Shown: piece by piece, positions 24,263-33,821 of the stretch
How positions within the stretch are numbered: position 1 is the stretch's first letter
Layout of the letters: each line of letters opens with the position of its first letter
DNA from: Primulina eburnea
Taxonomy: Eukaryota; Streptophyta; Magnoliopsida; Lamiales; Gesneriaceae
Reading direction: 5' to 3'
NCBI RefSeq assembly: GCF_022965805.1
Contig: NC_133117.1
Location: 13,788,183-13,852,182, forward strand
DNA: 64,000 nt
Notes under the pieces: model-generated
Told to the model about the DNA's origin: nothing
The model's input: only the letters and a program-made list of their open reading frames with translations
The model's database searches: none
Program-made: the position numbers and the translations under genes

Positions 24263-24651
24263 TTTTTAGGATCAGAAACTTTAATCTTCTGTCCATCAGC
24301 AGAGAGAAGGGTTTGCATTTCCTCAATATCAGATGCTTTGACATCCGAAAGTTGTGCCATTCCTTCAGAAGGTAAGAGAAATAAATCACCAAGAGAATCT
24401 TCAGAGATGATCAGTAACTGACCATTGATAGTAGAATTAATATTTCCCTCAGAATCAATCACGCCAGAAGAGTAGAAATCCTGAAGTTCTTTGGGATAGA
24501 TATCCTGAGAGGATTGTCCCAAAAATGTTCTTAGACCAGCAGATTCAAGTTTCTGAAATACTTTCTGGACTTCAGCATCGCCGAAGGATAAGATAGATCC
24601 AAAATTGATGGCCATAGCATTTAGCATGAAAGCGGGAATTTGAGTCGCCAT
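24263..24651 (-). pseudogene. E3 third ORF, 5' part
   Basis: The ATG at 24649-24651 begins MATQIPAFML; about 130 codons follow before E4 interrupts. It includes VQKVFQKLESAGLRTFLG and DSLGDLFLLPSEG, conserved in the family of long plant copia third ORFs as I remember it. The downstream continuation is at 13197-15394. The interrupted gene would be about 860 codons. Upstream, 24652-25201 is AT-rich with no gene on this strand. Confidence 0.7.
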
Positions 24652-25201
24652 TGGTAACTGAAAAATTTCCTGAAAGAGAATTCGAATGATGAGGTAGTTC
24701 TTGCTCTAAAGAAGATTTGAAGTAGTCGAAAAGTAAAACTGAAATGAAGCGGGTAATTGTACTAATGTTTGTGACTGTTTGAATTTTTGGACACGTGTCA
24801 GTCCAGTAAAAATTTTGAGTAAAAAATATGTGTACGTGTGCTATTATCGTGTGTGTAATATAATGAGCGGTTAAAATTGATTCCACGTCATAAATTAAAA
24901 TTCATCATTAGTTTAGCAGTCAGTCACATCATTTGATTTGAAATATAATTGGTTAAATAGTTAACTTATATTAGAAGATTAGTGGAAAATTCGACTGGTA
25001 GATCAGTTGATAAGACTAGGTTATTTCAGTCGAGAGTTCACTAACAACTGTCTTCTCAGTTAACTTCTTGAACCATTATTCCCCCTTAATAAATGTATTA
25101 ACGCAAAATTACGGCAATGGTCAGTAATGATTAAAGATGAGTATTGTGCTCGGCATAGCAAACGTCACAGAGTGAAGTGTCCTTTCGTTTCCCTTTTGGC
25201 C

Positions 25202-25209
25202 TATAAATA
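25202..25209 (+). promoter_or_regulatory. TATA box before opposite-strand ORF A
   Basis: TATAAATA, 64 bp upstream of the ATG at 25266, on the strand opposite to E3 gag-pol. Confidence 0.5.
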
Positions 25210-25265
25210 AGAGTGAAAGGGTTAGCCAAAATTATCTCAGCAAGTAAGTTTCAAAGATAAGGAAA

Positions 25266-25658
25266 ATGGCAGAAGCTGGAAGCTCAAGCGACGCTCAGTT
25301 TACACTGCAGGCCAGGAAACAGTCCATAGAAGATGAAGTCTTCTACGCTAGCCTTCCTTACTGGGAGGAGATGCAGGAACTGGAGTTCCTGTATTACTCT
25401 GGGCGGGTCTCTTCTTTCAGGCGAAAGGCCCAACTTCAAGAGGTGCGAGAGCTCCTAGAGGTTCCTGCGGGGGTGGACCTTTTTAAAGAGTGTTATCTCT
25501 ACAAGCTCTTTCTTCTGAAGGAGCTAGAGATCCTCCGCCGCATCGCTGCCTCCCACAATTTCTGCAAAACCTCTTCCTCAGCACTAGCTGCATGGATGAG
25601 TTTGTGGATAATTGCTGTGGAGAAAGAATATGAAATTGTAACCGGCTCCTCTTCTTAA
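25266..25658 (+). CDS. E3 opposite-strand ORF A, 130 aa, unknown
   Basis: An uninterrupted ORF on the plus strand, antisense to the E3 genes, between pol and the third ORF. It starts MAEAGSSSDAQF, is predicted largely helical and charged, and has LPYWEEMQELEF, YYSGRVSSF, GVDLFKECYLYKLFLLKE and ALAAWMSLW. I recognise no domain. It has a TATA box 64 bp upstream and an AATAAA overlapping its stop (25657-25662). ORF B, about 430 bp downstream, is related in spacing of Trp, Ser-Gly, Leu-Phe and Lys-Glu positions and in its 3' flank. Likely a nuclear-expressed accessory gene of E3 with unknown function; expression is unproven. Confidence 0.6.
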   Translation: MAEAGSSSDAQFTLQARKQSIEDEVFYASLPYWEEMQELEFLYYSGRVSSFRRKAQLQEVRELLEVPAGVDLFKECYLYKLFLLKELEILRRIAASHNFCKTSSSALAAWMSLWIIAVEKEYEIVTGSSS

Positions 25659-26035
25659 TAAAATATTTATTATGTTTTATCGTCTTTGTTCTTTTATTTC
25701 TGCCTGCAATGATCTAGAAGAGATATAATCATAAACACTTGCTGACATCAGTTAAGAACTTATAAGAATAAGCAACTCAGTTATATATTCAGTAAAACAG
25801 CAATAAAGGTTAACAGCAAATTATGACCAATGATCATGTAATCCTGTTATATGATCTAATGACATGCTAACAGTCATCAGTTTTGATAAGTAAACAAATG
25901 AACTGATGAAATACTAATTGATAAATAACTAATAAAATTCAAACTGTTATTAACTGATATCTTAAATGTCCTCGGTAAATGTGAGAGTTGTTTTAATTGA
26001 CTTGTGATTCTTCAACTTCTTCAACACCTTTTTCT

Positions 26036-26043
26036 TATAAATG
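26036..26043 (+). promoter_or_regulatory. TATA box before opposite-strand ORF B
   Basis: TATAAATG, 52 bp upstream of the ATG at 26088; same arrangement as for ORF A. Confidence 0.4.
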
Positions 26044-26087
26044 AGATGATAGTGGTGATAATGTGATCAGTTCAAAATTATTTCAAC

Positions 26088-26510
26088 ATGTCTGATTCTG
26101 ATGCATGTAGTAGCACGCACGTTCATGTGACTGAACAGTCAGCCCCTCGTTTAGCTGAAATTAAAAGAAAGATGGAGAAATATGTTTTTCAGAAGGTATT
26201 GACAACCTGGGAAAAGATTGATGAGTTGAAGATGGTGAGTGATAGTGGTGTCATTCCTACTCGTGCTTAGGAGAGAAGAGCACTGAAATACCTTGCTCGT
26301 TTTGAGGTTATCCACGTTAATGATTTGGTTGAAGACAAATGTCTTTTTGAAGCAATGCTATGGAAGGAGTGGCATGTTGTGGATAAGATTTCAAAGTCAA
26401 GGGCATTTGCTGGAGTTCGAATTTATGAGTTGAATGACTGGGTTAGGGCATGGCTAGATACAGTTGGATCTATGATTTCTTCTGTACATTGGGAACGTTG
26501 GTATTCTTAA
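26088..26510 (+). pseudogene. E3 opposite-strand ORF B, paralogue of ORF A with one stop
   Basis: Reads MSDSDACSSTHVHV onward with one in-frame TAG at 26268-26270; the frame is open on both sides (60 codons, then about 79 to the stop at 26508-26510). Shared with ORF A: TWEKIDEL against YWEEMQEL, a following Ser-Gly, then DLVEDKCLFEAMLWKE against DLFKECYLYKLFLLKE, then a C-terminal Leu..Trp..Trp pattern. The sequence after the stop also resembles that of ORF A (TTCTTAAT[A/G]AAATATT). Its stop lies 13 bp from the pol stop on the other strand, so the two genes converge tail to tail. Confidence 0.55.
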
Positions 26511-26523
26511 TGAAATATTATTA

Positions 26524-29500
26524 TCAATTTGTTGTATTTTTATTTTCTGCACTTAATTCTGTTAGTGAAGTTATATCAATTAAACCAAGAATATTTCGGA
26601 AATAAGAAATTTTAGCCTCTGGTAACGGTTTTGTGAAGATGTCTGCTGCTTGTTGTTCCGTTGAGACGTATTCTAATCTGATGTTCTTCTTTAGTGCATG
26701 ATCTCTGATGAAATGATGTCTGACATCTATATGCTTAGTCCTGGAGTGAAGAACTGGATTGTATGCAATAGCTATTGTACTAGTGTTGTCACAGAATATT
26801 GGTGATTCCTTTGCATCAACACCATAATCTTTCAGTTGTTGCTGAATCCAGAGTAGTTGGGCACAGCAGCTTCCAGCAGCAAGATATTATGCTTCAGTTG
26901 TGGAAGTTGCTATGGATGTTTGCTTCTTACTGAACCAAGAGATCAGTCTGTCTCCAAGAAACTGACATGATCCACTTGTACTTTTACGATCAAGCTTGCA
27001 TCCTGCATAATCTGCATCTGAATAGCCAACTAAATTAAAGATGAGTCTTTAGAGTACCATAAACCAACATTTTCCGTGCCTTTAAGATATCTCAAGATAC
27101 GTTTGGCCGCAGAAAAATGTGATTGCTTGGGGTTAGCTTGAAATCTCGCACATATACATACAACAAACATAATATCAGGACGACTAGCAGTTAGGTACAA
27201 TAAAGAACCTATTAAACCTCTGTATAGTGTCGTCTCAACTGATATTCCACCTTGATCAGTGTCTAATTTAACTGATGAACTCATTGGAGTGCTTGCTGCT
27301 GAACAAGATTCCATGCCAAATTTTCTTAGCAATTCCTTGGTATATTTGGTTTGACTAATAAATGTTCCTGAATCCAGTTGCTTTACTTGTAAACCAAGAA
27401 AGAATGTCAGCTCACCCATCATGCTCATCTCGAATTTATCCTGCATCAGCTTGGAAAATTTCTTGCATAATTTGGGGTTAGTTGACCCAAAAATAATATC
27501 ATCAACGTAAATTTGAACAAGTAAGATATGATCATTTTTTGAGAATTTAAACAAAGTCTTATCAACTGATCTAACAGAAAAATCATGATCAGTTAGGAAT
27601 TTTGAGAGAGTTTCATACCAAGCCCGTGGAGCTTGTTTGAGACCATATAATGCTTTGTTCAAATGATAAACGTGATCAGGAAAATTATGATTGACAAAAC
27701 CTGGAGGTTGTTCAACGTAGACTTCTTCTTGAAATTGTCCATTTAGGAATGCACTTTTCACATCCATTTGATAGACTTTAAAGTTTTTGAAGGATGCATA
27801 GGCAAGAAATATTCTGATTGCCTCCAGTCTTGCAACTGGTGCATATGTTTCATCATAATCAATTCCTTCTTCTTGTCTATACCCTTGTGCCACTAACCTT
27901 GCTTTGTTGCGCACAACTGAACCATCTTCGTTCAGTTTGTTTCTGTACACCCATTTTGTACCTATAACAGTTTTAGAAACTGGTCTTGGAACTAAGTTCC
28001 AGACATTGTTATGAACAAACTGATTTAGCTCTTCTTGCATTGCATTAATCCAATTAGGATCAGCAAGAGCTTCGGCAGTTTTTGTTGGTTCGATTTGAGA
28101 TACAAAAGCTGAATGAATAAATAAATTGAGCATCTGATTTCTTGTTCTTACTGGATCAGATGGGTTACCTATTACCAGTTCTGGAGGATGTGATTTCTTC
28201 CATCTAAATTCAGCATTGGGTACTTCACAGCCAGCAAATTCTTCATTAGGTAACTGAATGTTCTCAGTTTCAGTTGGAGCTGATTCAGTTGATAATTGAT
28301 TTCCATTAGTTTGCTCCACTAACTGATTGTCAAGATTTGCTTCCAATTCAGCTGGTTGATCCAATATCTCAGGTTCAAGTGTATGAAAGATATTCTGATT
28401 ATTACGACTTTCGTCTGAGTCATCATCTTCCAGACTGATATCTGTAAAACGATCAGCTAGCTCAACTTGATCAGTTGGCTTATCGATTAGTGCAGTTTCA
28501 TCAAAATCAACATGTGCAGATTCTTCAACATTCAAGGTTTTCTTATTAAATACTCTGTAAGCTATGCTAACTGATGAATATCCAAGGAATATTCCTTCTG
28601 CTGATTTGACATCGAATGCTTTTAGATAATTTTTACCATTGTTATGAATAAAACATCTACAACCAAATATTTTGAAGTAAGTGATTATGCTTTTTCTTCC
28701 ATGCCAGATCTCATATGGTATTTTCATGTGATTTTTATTAATCATTGATCTGTTCTGAGTGTAGCATGCAGTGTTTACTGCTTCTGCCCAAAATCTTTGA
28801 GAAATACCTGAATCAGCAAGCATCGTTCTAGCGGCTTCCTTAAGAGTCCGATTCCTTCTCTCAGCTACACCGTTTTGCTGAGGTGTTCTTGCTGCTGAGA
28901 ACTCATGCTTGATTCCAGTATTTTCTAAAAAGTTTGAAAGTGTTTGATTGATGAATTCAGTTCCTCGATCAGATCTGATTCGATCAATCCCAACTGATTT
29001 TTCATTTAAAAGTCTTTTGAAGAGTTTAATCAGTTGTGCAACAGTATGGTATTTGGATTTGAGAAATATAACTCAAGTAAATCTTGAAAAGTCATCTACG
29101 ACCACCAAGGTGTATTTCATTCCCCCTAAGCTCATGACTGGTATTGGACCAAAGAGATCCATGTGCAATAATTCTAAGCATCGGGATGAAGATTTACAGC
29201 CTTTGTTTTTGAAAGAGGATCGAACTTGTTTTCCATACTGACATGCTGAACAAAGTTTTTCTTTTGAAAAATTTATTTTGGGCAAACCAGTTACAAGTTC
29301 ATGCTTACTCAGATGGGCAATAGATTTAAAATTTAAATGATTTAACCGTTTATGCCACAACCAGTTTTGAGATGATTTAGACGCAATAAAACATACTGGT
29401 GTATAAGGTTGATCATTCCAGCTGACTTTGTAAGTGTTTCCACACCTTTTGCCAGTTAGAATAATTTCTTCAGTTGAGTTTTTGACTGAACAAGAGTGTT

Positions 29501-29750
29501 TTTCAAACTGAACTGAGAATCCATTATCGCATAACTGACTAATGCTTATCAGATTATACTTAAGATTCTCGACTAATAAAATATCATTAATGGTGAAGTT
29601 ACCATGGATAAGCTTACCCACAGTTTTACCTTTGGAATTATCCCCAAAACTGATGTTTGGACCATTGTATTTGACCAGTTGAGACAATAAGTTTGAATCT
29701 CTTGTCATGTGTCGTGAACATCCACTGTCCAGATACCATATTGATCCAAT
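26524..29750 (-). pseudogene. E3 pol: protease, integrase, RT, RNase H
   Basis: Order is copia-type. Protease has YLDSGCSRHMT near 29705-29735. Integrase has the pre-integrase zinc region (LWHKRLNHLN, CSACQYGK), then [20 protein letters not shown] and [12 protein letters not shown] with the three acidic residues. A long acidic Glu/Asp/Gln-rich linker follows, then RT ([31 protein letters not shown] with DD) and RNase H (YSDADYAGC, then TKPLPEA near the end). Lesions: TGA at 29073-29075 (Trp expected), a frameshift near 27040 and a TAA near 26887. Gag is in another frame; 29751-29971 holds only broken coding. The stop is near 26524. Confidence 0.9.
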
Positions 29751-29971
29751 GCTTGTTCCTATTGCCTGTAATTAAACACAAAATAAGATTCTAGTACCCT
29801 TTTCTATTTGGGTCCAAAGTTGATTAGTCCTTTAGGAATCCAGACTTGAATCAGCCGATATCTTTTCTGAATTGGCTTACTGTTGTAGTAGTTTGAGTAG
29901 CCATATGAATATTTTCTGCTGAGATTTTTTGGTTGCTGATTCCATGAGTCAGTCTTACCCTTTGGATTATA

Positions 29972-31654
29972 TCAAATTCCACATCTCATGCCTTTAATCA
30001 TATTCTGAGATGGCTGTTCAATCAGTTTGCTCGACTCTTCTTGATTTTGTACCATAACTGATTTTACAAAGTGAATATATTTCCCTTTGTTCATATTTAG
30101 TTTTGGTTGAGTATCTTGGGAAGACAAATCATCTTTACTACAGAATCCTAAACCAGTTTTATCATCAACTGATTTCTGAGAATTCTGTATATTAGTTAAA
30201 GCTTTAGATGATTTGTTCCAAACTTGAATGAGCTCATTGAGCTTTGTATTTTCAAGCGACATTTTTTGAATCATTGATTGATTCCTGCTTCTTTCATCAG
30301 TGAGTTCAGCAATCTCCCTTCTCAGACTCAACATTTCAACTGATTCATCAGTTTTTGTTTTGTTGTCTTTGGGATCATCTTGCTTTGCTCTGAGTTTTTC
30401 AAATGATAAAGCAAGCTTTTGATACTCATTGACCATGTCATGAAGAGTTGAGATGAGTTCTTCTCGTGTAAAATCAATAGAGCTAAAATCAAATACCTGC
30501 TCGCAGCTTGATTGATCTTCTATTTTATCTGCCATTAGACATGTTACTTCTTCCTCATCCTCACTTGAACTGCAAGAGCTTTCTGGATCTGACTCTTCGC
30601 TGTCAGTTTCTGCCCATTTGGCTTTTCTATCTTCAGCTAGGAGTACTTCATGTTTCTTCTTGTAAGGCTTCTTTTCGTCCTTAGATCTTCTTTTGTGCTC
30701 ATACATCTTCTTCTTTCTTTCAGTTGTGGTTTGATTATCCTTTTTAGGCTTTGGACAGTTGGCAATAAAGTGACCGGATTTGCCACAGTTGAAACATACA
30801 TTAGACTCTTCTCTGGAGTTGTTTCTTTGATAATTCTTCTGAAAATTTCCTTGATTTTTCCTCATGAATCTTCCAAATTTCTTAATGAATAGAGACATGG
30901 CATCATTGCTCAGCTGATCAGCAGTTTTCTCAACTGGACCAGTTGATTCATTTCTAACAGCAGTCAAGACAGTAGTTGCTGCTGGAGTAGATGGTTCTCC
31001 TTCTCGAGTTTGAAGTTCAAACTCATATGCTTTTAGATCTGCAAATAAATCATGAAGTTCAACTTTGTTAAGATCTTTGGATTCCCTCATTGCCATAGTT
31101 TTGACATCCCATTCTTTGGGAAGTCCTCTGATTACTTTCAACGCTACTTCTTTATTTGTATGCACTTTTCCAAGTGCATTTAGTTCGTTGATGATACAGC
31201 TTGTTCTTTCATCATACTCATCCATTGTTTCTCCCATCTTCATTCTGATGATGTCGAACTTCTGCATAGCAACTGAAAGTTTGTTTTCTTTTGTTTGATC
31301 ATTTCCTTCGCAAAGTTGAATTAACTTCTCCCAAATTTCTTTGGCGGTTTTGCACATTTTGATCTTACTGAACGTTACTTTGTCCAGTGTCTTATACAAT
31401 ATGTCTTTTGCAACGTTGTCTAGATTTGCCTTTCTTTTGTCCTCTGTAGTCCACTCATCTCGAGGCTTTTCAATTCGGTGAGGTGCCCCTTCAGTAATAG
31501 CAACAGCTGTGTTTGCTTTCAAAATCTTCATGGGTCCGTCAGTTATGACGTACCACATGTCATCGTCTTGTGCAGCTAGATGAGCCTGCATTCTGATTTT
31601 CCAATCATCGAAATCTTCCCTGGAGAACATTGTAATCTTATTGAATGAAGACAT
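29972..31654 (-). CDS. E3 gag
   Basis: Open from the ATG at 31652-31654 (MSSFNKITMFSRE), about 560 codons. Copia-type gag core in residues about 1-240 (DDWKIRMQAHL, IWEKLIQLCEGND, MDEYDERTSCIINEL, VIRGLPKEW), one zinc knuckle (CFNCGGKSGHFIANC-like: CFNCGKSGHFIANC, about residues 310-325), a Lys-rich then acidic Glu/Ser tract, and a long C-terminal coiled coil, a Sirevirus hallmark. It ends at 29972 before protease, which is in a different frame; whether this is natural or a lesion is unclear. It would form the virus-like particle. Confidence 0.9.
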   Translation of the reverse strand: MSSFNKITMFSREDFDDWKIRMQAHLAAQDDDMWYVITDGPMKILKANTAVAITEGAPHRIEKPRDEWTTEDKRKANLDNVAKDILYKTLDKVTFSKIKMCKTAKEIWEKLIQLCEGNDQTKENKLSVAMQKFDIIRMKMGETMDEYDERTSCIINELNALGKVHTNKEVALKVIRGLPKEWDVKTMAMRESKDLNKVELHDLFADLKAYEFELQTREGEPSTPAATTVLTAVRNESTGPVEKTADQLSNDAMSLFIKKFGRFMRKNQGNFQKNYQRNNSREESNVCFNCGKSGHFIANCPKPKKDNQTTTERKKKMYEHKRRSKDEKKPYKKKHEVLLAEDRKAKWAETDSEESDPESSCSSSEDEEEVTCLMADKIEDQSSCEQVFDFSSIDFTREELISTLHDMVNEYQKLALSFEKLRAKQDDPKDNKTKTDESVEMLSLRREIAELTDERSRNQSMIQKMSLENTKLNELIQVWNKSSKALTNIQNSQKSVDDKTGLGFCSKDDLSSQDTQPKLNMNKGKYIHFVKSVMVQNQEESSKLIEQPSQNMIKGMRCGI

Positions 31655-31698
31655 AGTGATTAGATTGAGGATAGATAATCTTTGACAGGATATGCATT

Positions 31699-31710
31699 GC
31701 TCTGATACCA
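31699..31710 (-). other. E3 primer-binding site, initiator tRNA-Met type
   Basis: Minus strand TGGTATCAGAGC, two bases from the LTR end at 31713. Confidence 0.95.
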
Positions 31711-31712
31711 CT

Positions 31713-32692
31713 TGTTAGGATCGGTTATTGACTAAGGAGTGTTTAGAAGGGGGGGGGTTGAATAAAAACTTCTAGGAATTTAAATGTTTTTCGAAAAAGG
31801 TAGTTCAGTTTTGTTACAAACTGAACTAAGTATCCTGTCGGTCAATATCAATCAGTTAAACTGAATAAGCAGTTGCGGAAAATAAACTGATTGAAAGATA
31901 GAATATCTAATTGGAAATAAAAAGCTGAAGTAAAGATAACACCATATGTTTCTGGATGTTCGGAGAATTGAATAACTCCTACGTCACCCCTTCTATCACA
32001 AGGATAGGATATTCACTAAAAGACTTTGATCGAGTACAACGCTTGTACAGACCCACTTCAGTTAGGACTTATCTATTGCCTGAACTGAAACTCTTAGTAT
32101 AATACAATGATCTCTGTAAGTAACTGGACTTAGCACTTATCGAATTATCAATATTTCAGAGTGCTAGTTTGCTCAATGTGTAGCCTAGATTGCTACGAAT
32201 AGATCTGATAAGTGTGAGCTGAGATTTTGACAGAGTAATGGCAAGTTTGAGATTGGTCAATCTTATCTACTGTCAAATGCTCTTTAGTCATATTTATAGA
32301 CTTATCTTTCAACGGTAATTTTGAATTCTCGTATCCGTTGATTGCCACCTTATCATTTCTTGGACAATGTTCTTGATTGCCGCTTCATCATTTATTGTAA
32401 GACGGCGTATTAATCTCAATAGCCGAAATACGTTTTTCTATGCAGTGCGGATTTCCATATTCAGTTGCTGTCTGATATGTCTTTTTGTCTGTTGAATGAT
32501 CTTTCCCGAGGTATCTTCAGTTGAGAAGCTTTAATGTTTTCGGCTGAATGTTTTAACTGATCAGTTCTCAACTGATCAGTTTGTGTCAACTGATTTTAGT
32601 TGAATGTTCAGCTGCCGAATTTGCTTTCATGTACTAGTTGATTTGATCGATTGGTTTATGTTTTGTCAAACTCCAGAATTTAGTTTCCAACA
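31713..32692 (-). repeat. E3 5' LTR
   Basis: 980 bp, nearly identical to 12010-12997. Flanked on the right by the target duplication TAATC (32693-32697). Confidence 0.95.
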
Positions 32693-32744
32693 TAATCCTT
32701 GCATCCATGCTTATTGATTAAAGAAATAAAGAAATATAAAATGT

Positions 32745-32990
32745 TTAAATAGCCGAAATACCTCTAATAAGCATAGTGTCTGGCTCCGTTTCCACAGCAT
32801 GCATCACATACACTCGTCCAGTCAAAGGCTGCCTCATCTTTGAGAAGTCTGTAGCTTTATGCATGTCGCCTCCACAATTGAAGCACTTGTAGGTGCCCCA
32901 CATGCATGTGCCAAAGTGTTGGCGATCGCATTCTTTACACCGCGGATTCTTTATAGAGCAACCACCCATGAAGCAGCATCCAGGGGTGGT
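32745..32990 (-). pseudogene. E2 gag remnant with two zinc knuckles
   Basis: Encodes CKECDRQHFGTC then CFNCGGDMHKATDF, followed by LTGRVYVMHAVETEPDTML, the typical end of Tekay/Del gag just before protease. In the second knuckle the last Cys is Phe. The capsid domain that should precede it is absent: only about 240 bp separate the knuckles from the primer-binding site, so most of gag was deleted. Its protease continuation is at 11465 beyond E3. Confidence 0.75.
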
Positions 32991-33231
32991 CGAGATACCA
33001 CCTTAGTATTCATGGGAATAGCAAGTCTATGATGCATCATTGTACGCATCGCCCAACCATGTAACCATCATGCATTTAAATTTAAAAATACATATAACAT
33101 CCTAATTCATATATCATATAAGCATTTATAATTCAGCATATAATATTTTAAGCAGTAAAACTCACAGACTTTGAAGCTTGGCTTTTTGAGCTTCTCGGAG
33201 TGGCAGTAACACAATCATTTCGGGATCCTTC

Positions 33232-33243
33232 GCTCTAATACCA
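33232..33243 (-). other. E2 primer-binding site, Met-type with one mismatch
   Basis: Minus strand TGGTATTAGAGC, two bases from the LTR end at 33246. Confidence 0.8.
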
Positions 33244-33245
33244 AC

Positions 33246-33821
33246 TGAGATGTCCCTTACTTTTAAATATAAAATATGGCAATTTTTTTCTTTATATAAT
33301 CATAAATCAGGAAATTTGAAACTCTCACTTTAAAAATAAACTCAACATTTAAAAATCTTTAATTGCATAAAATCTCACAAAACTTCAACCGTAAAACGTC
33401 CATTTAAAATATTTCAAGACTAAACCTCAAAACAAAGCATAAATATTTAATAAAATAATTATCAAAATCTTTACTTTAAATTTAAAGTTAAGTCTACTAG
33501 TGCGAAAAATGAAAGTCTAATGACTCAGCACGTTCTAACCATACATAGCAAATAGTACATATACAGACACATGATGCTCTAAAATAAATCTTTTAATAAA
33601 ATAAATTGACGTAAAAACTCGTAAGCGTATTTAAATACGTAATATCATCAGCTTCTTTAGTGTAAATTTTTTCACATACAACATCATAAATCATTTCCTC
33701 ATCATATATCATTTTGGGTGAAATTTGATCCTTGAAAGTGACTATTCTTTATCCGTTATCATTCATCCTCTGGTCGAGTGATCAGTCTATATACACAAAG
33801 TAACTTGGGGCGGGGTGTCAT
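33246..33821 (-). repeat. E2 5' LTR, inner part (interrupted by E5)
   Basis: Begins TGAGATGTCCC on the plus strand and is AT-rich. It is cut by E5 at GTCAT (33817-33821) and continues at 43157. Whole LTR about 2.3 kb. Confidence 0.8.

Larger units (their letters stand above)
12010..32692 (-). mobile_element. E3: Sirevirus-like Ty1/copia element, split by E4
   Basis: The LTRs are 12010-12997 and 31713-32692, nearly identical, with TGTTAGGA...CCAACA type termini. The 5-bp target duplication TAATC is perfect (12005-12009 and 32693-32697). On the minus strand: 5' LTR, Met primer-binding site, gag, pol, a region with two opposite-strand ORFs, a long third ORF, polypurine tract, 3' LTR. Without E4 it is about 11.8 kb, large for copia but usual for Sireviruses, which often have an extra ORF after pol. 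The reverse transcriptase ([25 protein letters not shown]) is Sirevirus-like. It sits in E2. Confidence 0.93.

Noticed and set aside
23781..24269. Plus-strand ORFs rich in RAYAP/MRHY repeats in both E4 LTRs (also 16822-17407)
   Set aside because: By-products of GCGCATATGCGC repeats on the antisense strand of the LTR.
24572..24886. 104-residue minus ORF overlapping the start of the E3 third ORF
   Set aside because: Out of frame with the third ORF and lacks family motifs.
11470..32747. An intron between E2 gag and protease
   Set aside because: GT and AG at the ends would leave coding out of frame, with an immediate stop.
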